DNA of 64,000 nucleotides. It comes from Branchinecta lynchi (lineage: Eukaryota > Arthropoda > Branchiopoda > Anostraca > Branchinectidae). How positions within the stretch are numbered: position 1 is the stretch's first letter; each line of letters begins with the position of its first letter. A model generated the notes under the pieces. That model searched no databases. It was given only the letters and a program-made list of their open reading frames with translations, and was not told the origin of the DNA. Location of the stretch: contig JAKZAP010000013.1 in NCBI GenBank assembly GCA_023053575.1, positions 18,509,689 through 18,573,688 of the forward strand, given 5' to 3'. The translations under genes and the position numbers were made by a program. Positions 11,913 to 23,801 of this stretch are shown piece by piece.

Positions 11913-12169
11913 TAGTATAACAGCAATTGCACAGCTGGCGGTTAGCACTACCCTGGGTATCGTTGTAGCCAATCTTGTACATTGTTTATATTAAGACTAG
12001 TAAGGGAGCTCGGGGTTGACCCGGACACTAATTTTCCTTTTCTTGCTAGGCCGCCATTCCTTGGCGGATTTACATCGTTTTTGTTGTCAAACGTGTAGAA
12101 TGTCTGGGAGAATAGCTGGTAATTTTTTCAGCTTTGTTCCTACATCAAGTTTTTAAGTAAACGTTTTTC

Positions 12170-13600
12170 TGTTTTTGGGATCCCAAAACGTAAGTGGAGG
12201 GATACCTATGACATCGCAAAAGTTGTCCGTCTGTCCGTCCGTCCGTCTGTCCGTCCGTCTGTAAGCACGATAACTCTCGAAGGGAATGAGATATTTTGAT
12301 GAAACTTGGTGAGAAAGTTCGTTGGGTCGTCGGACCAGTCAAGTTCGTAGATGGGCTTTGTAGCTCTACATTTAGGGGTGGGGGAGGGGATTGAAACTAA
12401 GGGACAAACAAAATATTTTGAAACAGCTAATGTGATAGTCGATTATGGGGTAAGAAGACATGCTGAACACGATGGTGAAAACCATTTTGTCATCGGACAA
12501 GTAGTTCGCCCGGAATCCGGCCAAAACCGGAAAGTTTGTTGAAAGTAAAAGTTTTATTTGAAGTTGATTAGATGTTCGATTTAGGGGTAGGAAGACATGC
12601 TGAAGACGATGGTGAAAATTATTTTCTCGACGGACAAGTATTTCGCCCGGAATCCGGCCAAACCGGAAAGTTTGTTGAAAGTAAAAGTTTTATTTGAAAT
12701 TGATTAGATGTTCGATTTAGGGGTAGAAAAGACATGCTGAAGACGATGGTGAAAACTATTTTCTCGATGGACAAGTATTTCGCCCGGAATCCGGCCCAAA
12801 CCGGAAAGTTTGTTGAAAGTAAAAGTTTTATTTGAAGTTGATTAAATGTTCGATTTGGAGGTAGGGAGACATGCTGAAGACGATGGTGAAAACTATTTTC
12901 TCGACGGACAAGTATTTCGACCGGAATCCGGCCCAAACCGGAAAGTTTGTCAAAATTAAAAGTTTAATTTGGAGTTGATTGGATGTTCGATTTAGGGCAA
13001 GAAGACATGCTGAACACTTATGTGAAAACAAGTTTCTACCCGGACATGTAGTTCGTCCGGAATCCGGCCAAAACCGGAAAACTGTTGGAAGTCAAAGTTT
13101 TATTTCTAGTTGATTAGATAAGCGATTTAGGGGTAAGAAGACATGCTGAGTCCCTGTGTGACAATCGTATTTTACCCGGACATATAGTTCGACCGGAATC
13201 CGGCTGGAATCGGAAAATTTGTTATAAGCTAAATTTCTATTTGAAGTTGATTAGATGTTCATTACTGGGGAAAGAAGATACCCTGATTTCGTCTTTGAGC
13301 TTTCTTTTTTCGCCGGACAAGTAGTTCTGGAGTTCGGCCGGAACCGGGAAATTGGCAGAAGTGGCAGGAAGTTTTCGTCAAAACAGATATGACTTGTAGG
13401 GGTAAACACACATGCTGAATCCAAATCTGAACTTGGTTTTCTCAGGTGATTAGCTATTTGGCCTTAATCTGTTTCTGAATTTTAATTGTAAAAATGTTCA
13501 AGGAGTCTGGCGAAGACTGGACTTGGCTAAGACAAGACCCAGTTGTCTGGATCAGATATTGAATTTTTGGGATCCCATCGAAACCTTTGGTCTTGTTCAA
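12170..13600 (+). repeat. GGGATCCC element with about seven 137-bp tandem units
   Basis: The left end is TTTTTGGGATCCCAAAACG and the right end is TTTTTGGGATCCCATC followed by AAACCTTTGGTCTTGTT. After a (GTCC)n block near 12228-12260 comes a tandem array whose units begin at the word catgctga at 12459, 12596, 12733, 12870, 13006 and 13142, a period of 136-137 bp. Each unit carries CCGGAATCCGGCC and a CCGGAAA word. The minus-strand ORFs here are read-through of the repeat, not genes. Confidence 0.85.
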
Positions 13601-13605
13601 TTTGT

Positions 13606-14690
13606 CCGAAACAACCACGTACCCATGGGGTTGATTCGGACAGGCCTCGGGTTGGTTCGGACATTGTTTGTAATGTATTATTTTTTTATTCGACTTTATC
13701 TAAATATGTTAAAAAGTGGAAATGATAATATCGCAGCTCAAAAGTAAGCAAAAAACTAAAGAAAACAAATGTTTCAAGAGCCGAGGTAGCGTTAAAGTGA
13801 AAATCCTTCATTTGTCCTTTCAGCTAACCTAGCAATTCCAGAGACTGGTAACTTCAAAATTATATTGGTAAAGTTCCGTCCATGTTTAGTTGGACCGATT
13901 ACTCGAACCGATTCTACAGAAAGATGATTTTAGCCCACTCATTTGCAGAAAGAATATCTTCAAGCCCCTCAACGAACTTTCATTCAATGAACCTCCTTTT
14001 CTTTCGACTTTCCGACATAAGAACCTTTTCCCAAATTTAACTTCATAAGGACGAATACGTGTTTCTTTTTCCTCCTTGAAAATATCGGAAGCAAAGTTAA
14101 CTATATTAAATCATTAAATAAAAAAAATCGAGTTTTTTACTTTATTGTATACAATTCTACTAACCCGTTTTACTCGGTTGTGGCCATCTCTTTTTAGCGC
14201 TTTCATTTTTCAACTAATTATGTTAACAAATAATACGATAAGGTTCTGATAACATCTTTTAGCATTTTTTTAAGTCAGTTTCGGTTTTGTATGTCATATC
14301 AGTTGAAAAAGACTGTCCGGACCAACCCCTTCAAAACTGTCCGAACCAACCCCACCCTGACTGAAATAACAAAATGGCGTACTACAGGAAAACTAACTGA
14401 TCTAGCTTGAAAATACTAAGCAGGCTACACACGGCAATTACTAAGCTGTCTATTGTCATTTAATCGCCTTCCAACTATCGCTAATCTTGGACGTACAGCT
14501 TTTTAACCGACCATGAGCTAAAAACTTTTACCTCGAGAAAACCAATTTTTTTAGCTTTTTGCCAAAACCAGAAAAGCAAGTACCATGAAAATTTGGTACA
14601 AATTATGTTTTTTTTTCCGATTTTAGCAACAATTAATATTTGTTTTGCGGGTGTCCAGACCAACCCCGTGTCCGATCCAACCCCAAGCTC
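13606..14690. repeat. Inverted GGTTGGTTCGGACA repeats flanking about 0.65 kb
   Basis: Two GGGTTGRTTCGGACA words lie at about 13627-13667. Their complement TGTCCGRACCAACCC recurs at about 14312-14352 and, in variant form, at 14652-14685. The layout suggests a small DNA element or a nest of two, with AT-rich non-coding DNA between the ends. Exact termini could not be fixed. Confidence 0.5.
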
Positions 14691-14829
14691 CCCTACGTTA
14701 CATTGGGAACGAGAGTTTCATTTCGTGACCCTAAATTTTATGATATGAGGAATCTCAGAATCTTCAAAAACTGTGGAAGCGCTTTATTTATAAGCGACAG
14801 AATGCTAGAATACGGCAATTCGGTTTCAT

Positions 14830-15060
14830 ACCCTGACGTAGCACAGTGCACTATTTGGTACGGATGTTGGATGATATACTGCGAGATCTTGAAACCGAGC
14901 ACGCGTTTGTAGACGCTTACTCGCGGACATTGTGAAAGCATTCGATAGTTTATACCACCAAGTAGCTCTAAACGAGGCTCGTGGTATGGGTGCCAGTAAA
15001 TTTGTCCTCAGGTTATTAGCAGGGTTTTTTTTTCTGACAGGGACTAACGGACACAAAAAA
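14830..15060 (+). pseudogene. Short reverse-transcriptase fragment (broken)
   Basis: One plus-strand frame reads LDDILRDLETEHAFVDAYSR; a second frame a few bases on reads DIVKAFDSLYHQVAL and ARGMGASKFVLRLLAG. The second resembles motif A of a non-LTR reverse transcriptase (D..KAFD..YH) and the helix after it. A one-base shift separates the two frames. The fragment is short, so the call is tentative. Confidence 0.4.
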
Positions 15061-15387
15061 GGGCCGTCAGGATTGTTTTTGGCCCAGCGCACCCCAGTTA
15101 TGAAGGATACCGATAATGATACTGATAATGATCAAACACCTAGGTTCAATTATCAACGAGTTTCGGCCACATATGTTTGAATTCCGAACTGCATAGATCT
15201 AGTCTACCAGGATATGAAGTGCTTGATACTAACAGACCTAACACACGTGCTCTAACCCACTCTAACCAAATAAAAGTTTCCGGTTGAATCGACAGAAATG
15301 TACATTAATTCGCTTGCACCATATTTTATTCGAAATCTTCATAATTACGAATACAGTAGATGACTTTTCTTTGTAATTATTAATTAA

Positions 15388-16797
15388 TTTTTGGGATCCC
15401 AAAACGTAAGTGGAGGGATACCTATGACATCGCAAAAGTTGTCCGTCTGTCCGTCCGTCTGTAAGCACGATAACTTTCGAAGGGAATGAGATATTTTGAT
15501 GAAACTTGGTGTGAGGATCCGTTGGGTCGTCGGACCAGTCAAGTTCGTAGATGGGCTTTGTAGCTCTACATTTAGGGGTGGGGGAGGGGATTCAAATTAA
15601 TGGGCAAACAAAATACTTTGAAACAGCTAATGTGATAGTCGATTATGGGGTAAGAATACATGCTGAACACGATGGTGAAAACCATTTTGTCATCGGACAA
15701 GTAGTTCAACCGGAATCCGGCCAAAACCGGAAAGTTTGTTGAAAGTAAAAGTTTTATTTGAAGTTGATTAGATGTTCGATTTAGGGGTAGGAAGACATGC
15801 TGAAGACGATGGTGAAAACTATTTTCTCGACGGACAAGTATTTCTCCCGGAATCCGGCCCAAACCGGAAAGTTTGTTGAAAGTAAAAGTTTTATTTGAAA
15901 TTGATTAGATGTTTGATTTAGGGGTAGGAAGACATACTGAAGACGATGGTGAAAACTATTTTCTCGACGGACAAGTATTTCGCCCGGAATCCGGCCAAAC
16001 CGGAAAGTTTGTTGAAAGTAAAAGTTTTATTTGAAGTTGACTAGATGTTCGATTTTGAGGTAGGAAGACATGCTGAAGACGATGGTGAAAACTATTTTCT
16101 CGACGGACAAGTATTTCGACCGGAATCCGGCCGAAACCGGAAATTTTGTCAAAATTAAAAGTTTTATTTTGAGTTGATTAGATGTTCGATTTAGGGCAAG
16201 AAGACATGCTGAACACTTATGTGAAAACAATTTTCTACCCGGACATGTAGTTCGCCCGGAATCCGGCCAAAACCGGAAAACTGTTGGAAGTCAAAGTTTT
16301 ATTTCTAGTTGAATAGGTAAGCGACTTAGGGGTAAGAAGAGATGCTGAGTCCCTGTATGACAATCATATTTTACCCGGACATATAGTTCGACCGGAATCC
16401 GGCTTGAATCGGAAAATTTGTTTATAAGCTAAATTTCTATTTGAAGTTGATTAGATGTTCATTACTGGGAAAAGAAGATACCCTGATTTCGTCTTTGAGC
16501 TTTCTTTTTTCGCCGGACAAGTAGTTCTGGAGTTCGGCCGGAACCGGGCAATTGGCAGAAGTGGCAGGAAGTTATCGTCAAAACAGATATGACTTATAGG
16601 GGTAAACACACATGCTGAATCCATATCTGAACTTGGTTTTCTCAGGTGATTAGCTATTTGGCCTTAATCTGTTTCTGAATTTTAATTGTAAAAATGTTCA
16701 AGGAGTCTGGCGATGACTGGATCTGGCTAAGACAAGACCCAGTTGTCTGGATCAGATATTGAATTTTTGGGATCCCATCGAAACCTTTGGTCTTGTT
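15388..16797 (+). repeat. Second GGGATCCC element, collinear with the copy at 12170
   Basis: Nearly the whole 12170-13600 element recurs with an offset of 3200 bp: unit words fall at 15659, 15796, 15933, 16070, 16206 and 16342, matching unit for unit. The (GTCC)n block is slightly shorter. The high similarity and equal unit number suggest a recent common source or gene conversion. Confidence 0.85.
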
Positions 16798-17037
16798 AAT
16801 CACGACATTAGTATTAGTTTCGTGCTTTTGATAAATTGTGTTAAGTTTTATATTGTTTTCGAATTGTTTTGAGTTTCGCGTTTTTGACCAATTCTACCGT
16901 TATCTATATTAACCTCATTACTGTTTATATTGTTTTTGTTGACGAAACTACGCTGGCGAAAGTTAGTTCGGTAAATAAATTATATCATTTTATTATTATT
17001 ATTATTCTATCGTAATATATGCTGCCAAGCTATACAC

Positions 17038-17301
17038 TTACAAGCTCCGCATGATTCCTGCCCTCCTTGTAGCACACAGCGCAACTTGATTTTGTGACTG
17101 TTGCAAGGTGACCAACGATTCGCACAAATGTCAACAGCCTGTACTGGCTGATCACTCTGACGGCCTGGTCCAAAGTATACTCCAGATCGTGTCCCAGTTC
17201 CTGTATACGTTTCTTACTCCTTCGTGTAGGCGTAGCTATCCTTGTTGAAGGGACTAGCTGCTGTGCCAATGTTTCGGCTCCCGACAGATAGTCCTCGACA
17301 T
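17038..17301 (-). other. Exon-like ORF, possibly a piggyBac-type zinc segment; unassigned
   Basis: On the minus strand an acceptor (cttgttctag) opens a frame reading YVEDYLSGAETLAQQLVPS, with RSKKRIQELGHDLEYTLDQA and then GHLATVTKSSCAVCYKEGR. It closes at a consensus donor GTAAGT at about 17037. The end (H-L, then C-x2-C-Y-K-x-G-R) recalls the start of the cysteine-rich C-terminus of piggyBac transposases. No catalytic part was found nearby, and the acceptor falls inside the end of a GGGATCCC element, so it may be fortuitous. Confidence 0.3.
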
Positions 17302-18145
17302 ACTAGAACAAGACCAAAGGTGTCGATGGGATCCCAAAAATCTAATATTTGATTCAGGCAATCGGGTCTTGTCTTCGCCAGGCTAATCATCAGAGAAAAA
17401 CCAAGTTCAGATATAAATCTATAAGCCATATCTATTTTGAAGATACTGACCGAGACTTCCTGCTTTACTTCTGCCAATTTTCCGGTTTCGCCCGAATTTC
17501 GAACGAACTACTAGTCCAGCAAAAAAAGAAAATTCAGAAACAAATCCAGCGTATCTCCTAATCCCTGTAAAGAATATTTAACCAACGTTCAATAAAAGTT
17601 AAATCCGGTTACAAACGGATTCCGGACTAATTATATGTCCGGGTAAAAAATGATAGTCATATACAGACTCAGCCTCTCTTCTTACCCCTCAATCTGTCAT
17701 CTAATCGAACTTTTGCTTTTAACAAATTTTCCGGTTTTGTTTTATTTGTTCGGCGAAAAAATAGTTTTCACCATCGTGTTCAGCATGTCCTTTTACACCT
17801 AAATCGACCATTTAATCAACTTCAAATAAAACTTTTACTTTTAACCAACTTTCCGGTTTTTGCCGGATTCCGGACGAACTACTTGTCTGGCGAGAAAATC
17901 TTTTCACTATCGTACTCAGCATGCCTTCTTACCTCATAATCGACTGTCACATTAGCTGTTTAAAAATATTTTGTTTGTCACTTAATTTGACCCCCCCCCC
18001 CCCACCCCTAAATGTAGAGCTACAGGACCCATCTACGAACTCGTCCTTACTCTTGACCCAAAGAATCGTCACACCAAGTTTCATCAAGATATCTCATTCC
18101 CTTCGAGAGTTATCGTGCTCACAGACGGACGGACAGTTGAATAAG
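17302..18145 (-). repeat. GGGATCCC element, reverse orientation, shortened
   Basis: It starts AACAAGACCAAAGGTGTCGA followed by TGGGATCCCAAAAA, the reverse complement of the family's right end. About three diverged 137-bp units follow (tccggtttt, gattccggac, gaactacttgtc). It ends at the (GACG)n block near 18125; the outer GGGATCCC is lost. Confidence 0.75.
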
Positions 18146-18179
18146 AGTGTTGGCCACAGAGATATTTGTTGGTAATAAG

Positions 18180-18822
18180 TACCTAATAATAAGTACCTAG
18201 GTTCCTAATAAGTACCAACAGAGGTATAAGTCTTTTTGGGTTCGGATCAAGAACCACTCGCTCCAACCTTGATGAACAAGAGCTACGAATGGCACTTGGT
18301 ACGAGTAGGTGATGCAAGAAATTAGATGAGAATGTCACAAAATACCACTTTCAACCCCCCTAGGTTCAGACCTAGAAATAGAATATCTAGTTTCACTCGA
18401 GTCTGAGTATTTCCGGCATTGCGTCGGATCATCTGGGGCATATTCTACCTTTTAAGTTTAGATTCACTCGTTTGATTCCTAAACGTGCCACACTATTTCC
18501 GGTACCCCTCCCCCCTCCAACTCTCCCTGCCACGGCCGAATCTGGTTTGGACACCGAAATGAATCATCTAAAGCATGTCTCTTACCGCCTATCAATTTTC
18601 ACTTGAATCTGAGCATTTTTCGGGAAGCACCATGCTCGGATTCGGTCCGGACCCTAAAATATGTCATCTAGGGCATTTGGTCTCCCTAATGTGACTACCA
18701 AGTTTCATCGTCTTAGCTTATGTGGAAGTGCCCGAACTAGCAAAACCTGGACAGACCGACCGACAGAGCGACAGACCGACGGACGGACAGAAATTGCGAT
18801 CGCTATACAGTACACAAAAACT
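18180..18822 (+). repeat. AAGAGCT/GCACTTG-family element, diverged
   Basis: AACAAGAGCTACGAATGGCACTTGG begins at about 18270. Spaced phrases follow (tgatcc..tttagttt, accaagtttcatcgtc) and it ends in GACCGACCGACAG.GCGACAG and GCGATCGCTATA at about 18805. A partner end (GCGATCGCTATATC) is seen at 49323. The interior is mirrored by the copy at 3660-3890. Confidence 0.6.
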
Positions 18823-18927
18823 GTGCACTCTTAATCGGCTCTAATTCTAATACTTATCGTAACTTGAGACACAGGTTCGCGATAATATATCTCGTTCCTA
18901 AGATATTAATAGTGCCTCGTATCTCAC

Positions 18928-19030
18928 CTTAATGACAAACAGTCCACAGCTGGAACCATCTCTCTGCTGGGCAATCTTATTTTTTGACACCAGCAGTGAC
19001 GCATACCGAGGATCATTTCCCATCACACTT
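18928..19030 (-). CDS. Internal exon, Ulp1/SENP-like cysteine protease fragment
   Basis: A 103-bp exon with a pyrimidine-rich acceptor (tttcgctttccag) and a consensus donor (AAG/GTGAGA). After one leading base it encodes 34 residues: SVMGNDPRYASLLVSKNK then IAQQRDGSSCGLFVIK. The segment Q-Q-x-D-G-x-S-C-G-x-F matches the conserved block around the catalytic cysteine of C48 (Ulp1/SENP) peptidases, which cut SUMO or related modifiers. The blocks with the catalytic His and Asp were not found in neighbouring DNA. It could belong to a host gene on the minus strand or to a DNA transposon, since several superfamilies carry Ulp1-like domains. Confidence 0.5.
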
Positions 19031-19039
19031 CTGGAAAGC

Positions 19040-20364
19040 GAAAGATTCCTATTAGTTTTTCGTTATCCATCTAGCTGGCTACTCACACAAATATAAACGC
19101 AAACTAGACTTTATTAGACGAAGCTGCCTTCAGCCCGGCTTTTTAGCAACTATGCCCATGCACGCCCTTCAAGTCCCCTTTGCTGTATCACTGTTCTTAT
19201 ACCTCATATAAAAAGATCAAATGTCACTTGTGCTAGCTATCCCCATTAACCCCAACGAAGCTCAATTTGAATGGTACCCCTCAAAATATGCCCTCAGCTC
19301 GTGCATCATGCAAAGTATGTTCGATATCCAATCCTTTCTTCTGGTATATGTACCAAGAGAAGAATTTCCGACAACTCGTTTTGGTAGATGCGCTGGTGAC
19401 ATAATTTATAGCATACCAAGTTTCTTTTAGTTCGGACAACTCAGTCTGGTAAATTATGCTGCAACCTGGTTGGGTGATCCATACCGAAAAAAATGTTGCT
19501 GGTTTCGACAAGGTAACAGGATTTCGTCTGTGTGACGAGCAGTTCCCGGTTTAAACTACACGGCTTTCGATTTATGATAAGGCTTTAATCGTTACAAGAA
19601 ACGAAACGAGCACCTTGTATGTGCGAAGGATAATCGTGGGAGGGCAGCTTCTCCGCCATGCCCCCCCCCCCCCGTTTTGCCGATGACTCTAATGTATATT
19701 CCACATGTCCATGCTTTCAGTCTAGAACTATAGTAGGTTCCCTCGCAAAAAGTGTATTACCTTGCATTGGCCTATAGAGGTTGACATGCCTCTTTTTGTG
19801 TTTAGCTGTTGACCAGCTCCTTTCTTTGCGATTCGCCAGGACCTGTAACCAAAAAGATCCTTGGTGTAACATGTAAGACAACCAGAGCTTCGGAATTATA
19901 TGTATTACGGGCAGGGGGTGTAAACTTATGTATAGCGTGACTACTGTAATAGTTCAGGCGACGTTAGTCAAACTTCGGCGGCACACGATGCGGATCACCG
20001 AGTGCAGAGCTTTGGCGACGATGACGTCACTGAAGTTTAGTTGATACCACGAACTGATAATTTCCAGAATGAATTAAGATCGGCAATCTTAGGCCTTTGA
20101 ACTGGGATCCAGAACTAATAAATTCCTCATGGGCACTGCCAAGCAAGAAGGGCCCACACTGAAATTAAACAGTAAAGGAGCTCCAGTACAAGCGATCTAA
20201 CAGCACAATCATCCAGAATTTTACGTGCCAGCCTAGAGCCTGACAGACACATCTTTCCATAATTTTGAAAATTTAATATATGCAAAATAGCCATATTCAT
20301 TCAAGTTTTTGAAAATGAGGGACTCTTCGCAGGAGTCAGAATTATAGAAGAATATTGCAGTATG
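19040..20364. other. Stretch without a supported gene
   Basis: No protein family or repeat found elsewhere in the window was recognised. A 76-codon minus-strand ORF (19281-19511) has protein-like composition but no motif and no clear splice sites. A C run lies at 19663-19673. Confidence 0.35.
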
Positions 20365-23020
20365 TTATCAACTGAGATGGTTATTTTCAAATCATACTGA
20401 AGTTATACAAGTTATTTGATTCAGTTATAAATGAAAGTAACACATCTAAAAAATGTCGAATCGGAAAGGGTTTTTCACGCCCCCCATATGTATTCAAGTT
20501 TGTACGACTGGGACAGTCTCCACAGCAGTCAGTTCACGAGGCACCATCCACTTTATACCCCACTTGGACAGGCTAGGACCAGTGACAAAAGAGCAACCCC
20601 ATGCTCTAATAACGCACCATCATACATATGTCACAGAGTTTCCTCCACTGTGAAACGACCAACTGAGATGGTTATTTTCAAATCCTACTGAAGTTATGCA
20701 AGTTATTTGATTCAATTATAAATGAAAGTAACACATCTAAAAAATGTCGAATCGGAAAGGGTTTTTCACGCCCCCCATATGTATTCAAGTTTGTACGACT
20801 GGGACAGTCTCCACAGCAGTCAGTTCACGAGGCACCATCCACTTTATACCCCACTTGGACGGGCTAGGAACAGTGACAAAAGAGCAACCCCATGCTCTAA
20901 TAACGCACCATCATACATATGTCACAGAGTTTCCTCCACTGTGAAACGACCAACTAAGATGGTTATTTTCAAATCCTACTGAAGTTATGCAAGTTATTTG
21001 ATTCAATTATAAATAAAAGTAACACATCTAAAAAATGTCATATCGGAAAGGGTTTTTCACGCCCCCCATATGTATTCAAGTTTGTACGACTGGGACAGTC
21101 TCCACAGCAGTCAGTTCACGAGGCACCATCCACTTTATACCCCACTTGGACGGGCTAGGAACAGTGACAAAAGAGCAACCCCATGCTCTAATAACGCACC
21201 ATCATACATATGTCACAGAGTTTCCTCCACTGTGAAACGACCAACTAAGATGGTTATTTTCAAATCCTACTGAAGTTATGCAAGTTATTTGATTCAATTA
21301 TAAATGAAAGTAACACATCTAAAAAATGTCATATCGGAAAGGGTTTTTCACGCCCCCCATATGTATTCAAGTTTGTACGACTGGGACAGTCTCCACAGCA
21401 GTCAGTTTACGAGGCACCATCCACTTTATACCCCACTTGGACGGGCTAGGAACAGTGACAAAAGAGCAACCCCATGCTCTAATAACGCACCATCATACAT
21501 ATGTCACAGAGTTTCCTCCACTGTGAAACGACCAACTAAGATGGTTATTTTCAAATCCTACTGAAGTTATGCAAGTTATTTGATTCAATTATAAATGAAA
21601 GTAACACATCTAAAAAATGTCGAATCGGAAAGGGTTTTTCACGCCCCCCATATGTATTCAAGTTTGTACGACTGGGACAGTCTCCACAGCAGTCAGTTCA
21701 CGAGGCACCATCCACTTTATACCCCACTTGGACGGGCTAGGAACAGTGACAAAAGAGCAACCCCATGCTCTAATAACGCACCATCATACATATGTCACAG
21801 AGTTTCCTCCACTGTGAAACGACCAACTAAGATGGTTATTTTCAAATCCTACTGAAGTTATGCAAGTTATTTGATTCAATTATAAATGAAAGTAACACAT
21901 CTAAAAAATGTCATATCGGAAAGGGTTTTTCACGCCCCCCCATATGTATTCAAGTTTGTACGACTGGGACAGTCTCCACAGCAGTCAGTTCACGAGGCAC
22001 CATCCACTTTATACCCCACTTGGACGGGCTAGGAACAGTGACAAAAGAGCAACCCCATGCTCTAATAACGCACCATCATACATATGTCACAGAGTTTCCT
22101 CCACTGTGAAACGACCAACTAAGATGGTTATTTTCAAATCCTACTGAAGTTATGCAAGTTATTTGATTCAATTATAAATGAAAGTAACACATCTAAAAAA
22201 TGTCATATCGGAAAGGGTTTTTCACGCCCCCCATATGTATTCAAGTTTGTACGACTGGGACAGTCTCCACAGCAGTCAGTTCACGAGGCACCATCCACTT
22301 TATACCCCACTTGGACGGGCTAGGAACAGTGACAAAAGAGCAACCCCATGCTCTAATAACGCACCATCATACATATGTCACAGAGTTTCCTCCACTGTGA
22401 AACGACCAACTAAGATGGTTATTTTCAAATCCTACTGAAGTTATGCAAGTTATTTGATTCAATTATAAATGAAAGTAACACATCTAAAAAATGTCATATC
22501 GGAAAGGGTTTTTCACGCCCCCCATATGTATTCAAGTTTGTACGACTGGGACAGTCTCCACAGCAGTCAGTTCACGAGGCACCATCCACTTTATACCCCA
22601 CTTGGACGGGCTAGGAACAGTGACAAAAGAGCAACCCCATGCTCTAATAACGCACCATCATACATATGTCACAGAGTTTCCTCCACTGTGAAACGACCAA
22701 CTGAGATGGTTATTTTCAAATCCTACTGAAGTTATACAAGTTATTTGATTCAATTATAAATGAAAGTAACACATCTAAAAATATCAAATCGGAAAGGGTT
22801 TTTCACGCCCCCCATATGTATTCAAGTTTGTACGACTGGGACAGTCTCCACAGCAGTCAGTTCACGAGGCACCATCCACTTTATACCCCACTTGGATGGG
22901 CTAGGAACAGTGACAAAAGAGCAACCCCATGCTCTAATAACGCACCATCATACATATGTCACAGAGTTTCCTCCACTGTGAAACGACCAACTGAGATGGT
23001 TATTAGGCTACTGAATCATA
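20365..23020. repeat. Satellite array: nine units of 291 bp
   Basis: Units begin at the word aaatgaaagtaac (or variant) with the A of ATG at 20431, 20722, 21013, 21304, 21595, 21886, 22178, 22469 and 22760. Spacing is 291 bp, with one 292. Units differ by only a few bases; the variants tcgaatcgg/tcatatcgg and gactgagatgg/aactaagatgg mark subgroups. The last unit breaks off near 23000 and the sequence becomes unique. Because 291 is 97 codons, each unit repeats the same two overlapping open frames (86 and 66 codons). There is no start context or known domain, so they are treated as non-coding. Confidence 0.95.
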
Positions 23021-23279
23021 CCAAATCATACTGAACCTATGCAAGTTATTTGATTCAATTATAACTGAAAATAAACACACATGAATATGGCTATTTTCAA
23101 ATCTTTTCAAACTTTTCATTTTAGTTTTCATTGCATAATAAAATTTACTGAAGAGCAAGAACCATAGCTTAAACATGTCTCAGAAAATACCGGAATTTCC
23201 ACTACCTCCTACTTTTGTTTGGGCTCTGAGTTTTGGAGTCTGGGTACAGACCTATCAGTTATCTCATATTTGAAATCTA

Positions 23280-23780
23280 ACCATGTTGATTATCCACTGT
23301 AAATCCTACGTGGGGTAGAACCACTCATGTCAAACACCACCAGTTTATCTAATCTGAAAGTGTCTCTCTCAAGTGGAATTGAACAATGCCAGTCAAATGT
23401 TATCAGTTCAAACTTCTCCTAGGTGGAAGTAACCATCTTTCTCAAACATCCCCCAATCTCACAAGTGGAAATTAACCACAAGGGTCAAGTATAATCATCA
23501 GTTATACTATCTCCTCAATCACTTGTATCTAACATATCTCAGTATAATCAAGCTATGTTGAGTAGCCCTAGCCTATGTTGATCATTACTTTGCTCTCCTA
23601 GGTGGTAATAAATAACTAGCATTGCATACCATAAGTTTTTCTAACCAATTCCATGCCCTAGGTGGAATTAAAGTATTAAACCACCTGTGCCAAACAGGTG
23701 CTAAACACCTATCAGAACCACTTCGATCAAACATCATCCATTATATCTCATAGGTGGAACTAAACAGAAACTAAACCACT
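23280..23780. repeat. Degenerate interspersed motif, CTAGGTGGAATTAAAC-like
   Basis: The phrase (c)ctaggtggaa.taaa, often followed by accac.tgtgtcaaac, recurs at irregular spacing of 40-110 bp (about 23312, 23371, 23418, 23464, 23590, 23652, 23750, again at 24233). It looks like an old decayed tandem repeat next to the satellite. Confidence 0.5.
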
Positions 23781-23801
23781 TGTGTCAAACAAAATCACAT
23801 T

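Noticed and set aside
12459..13280. CRISPR-like regular repeats
   Set aside because: Units of 137 bp are contiguous tandem copies without unique spacers, in a eukaryotic genome.
12619..16230. Minus-strand ORFs of 65-105 codons in the GGGATCCC elements
   Set aside because: They read through 137-bp tandem units; the same peptide repeats with unit number and has no known homology.
20431..23034. Series of 66-86-codon plus-strand ORFs, one pair per satellite unit
   Set aside because: They repeat because the units are nearly identical and 291 is divisible by three; no domain, splice sites or start context supports translation.
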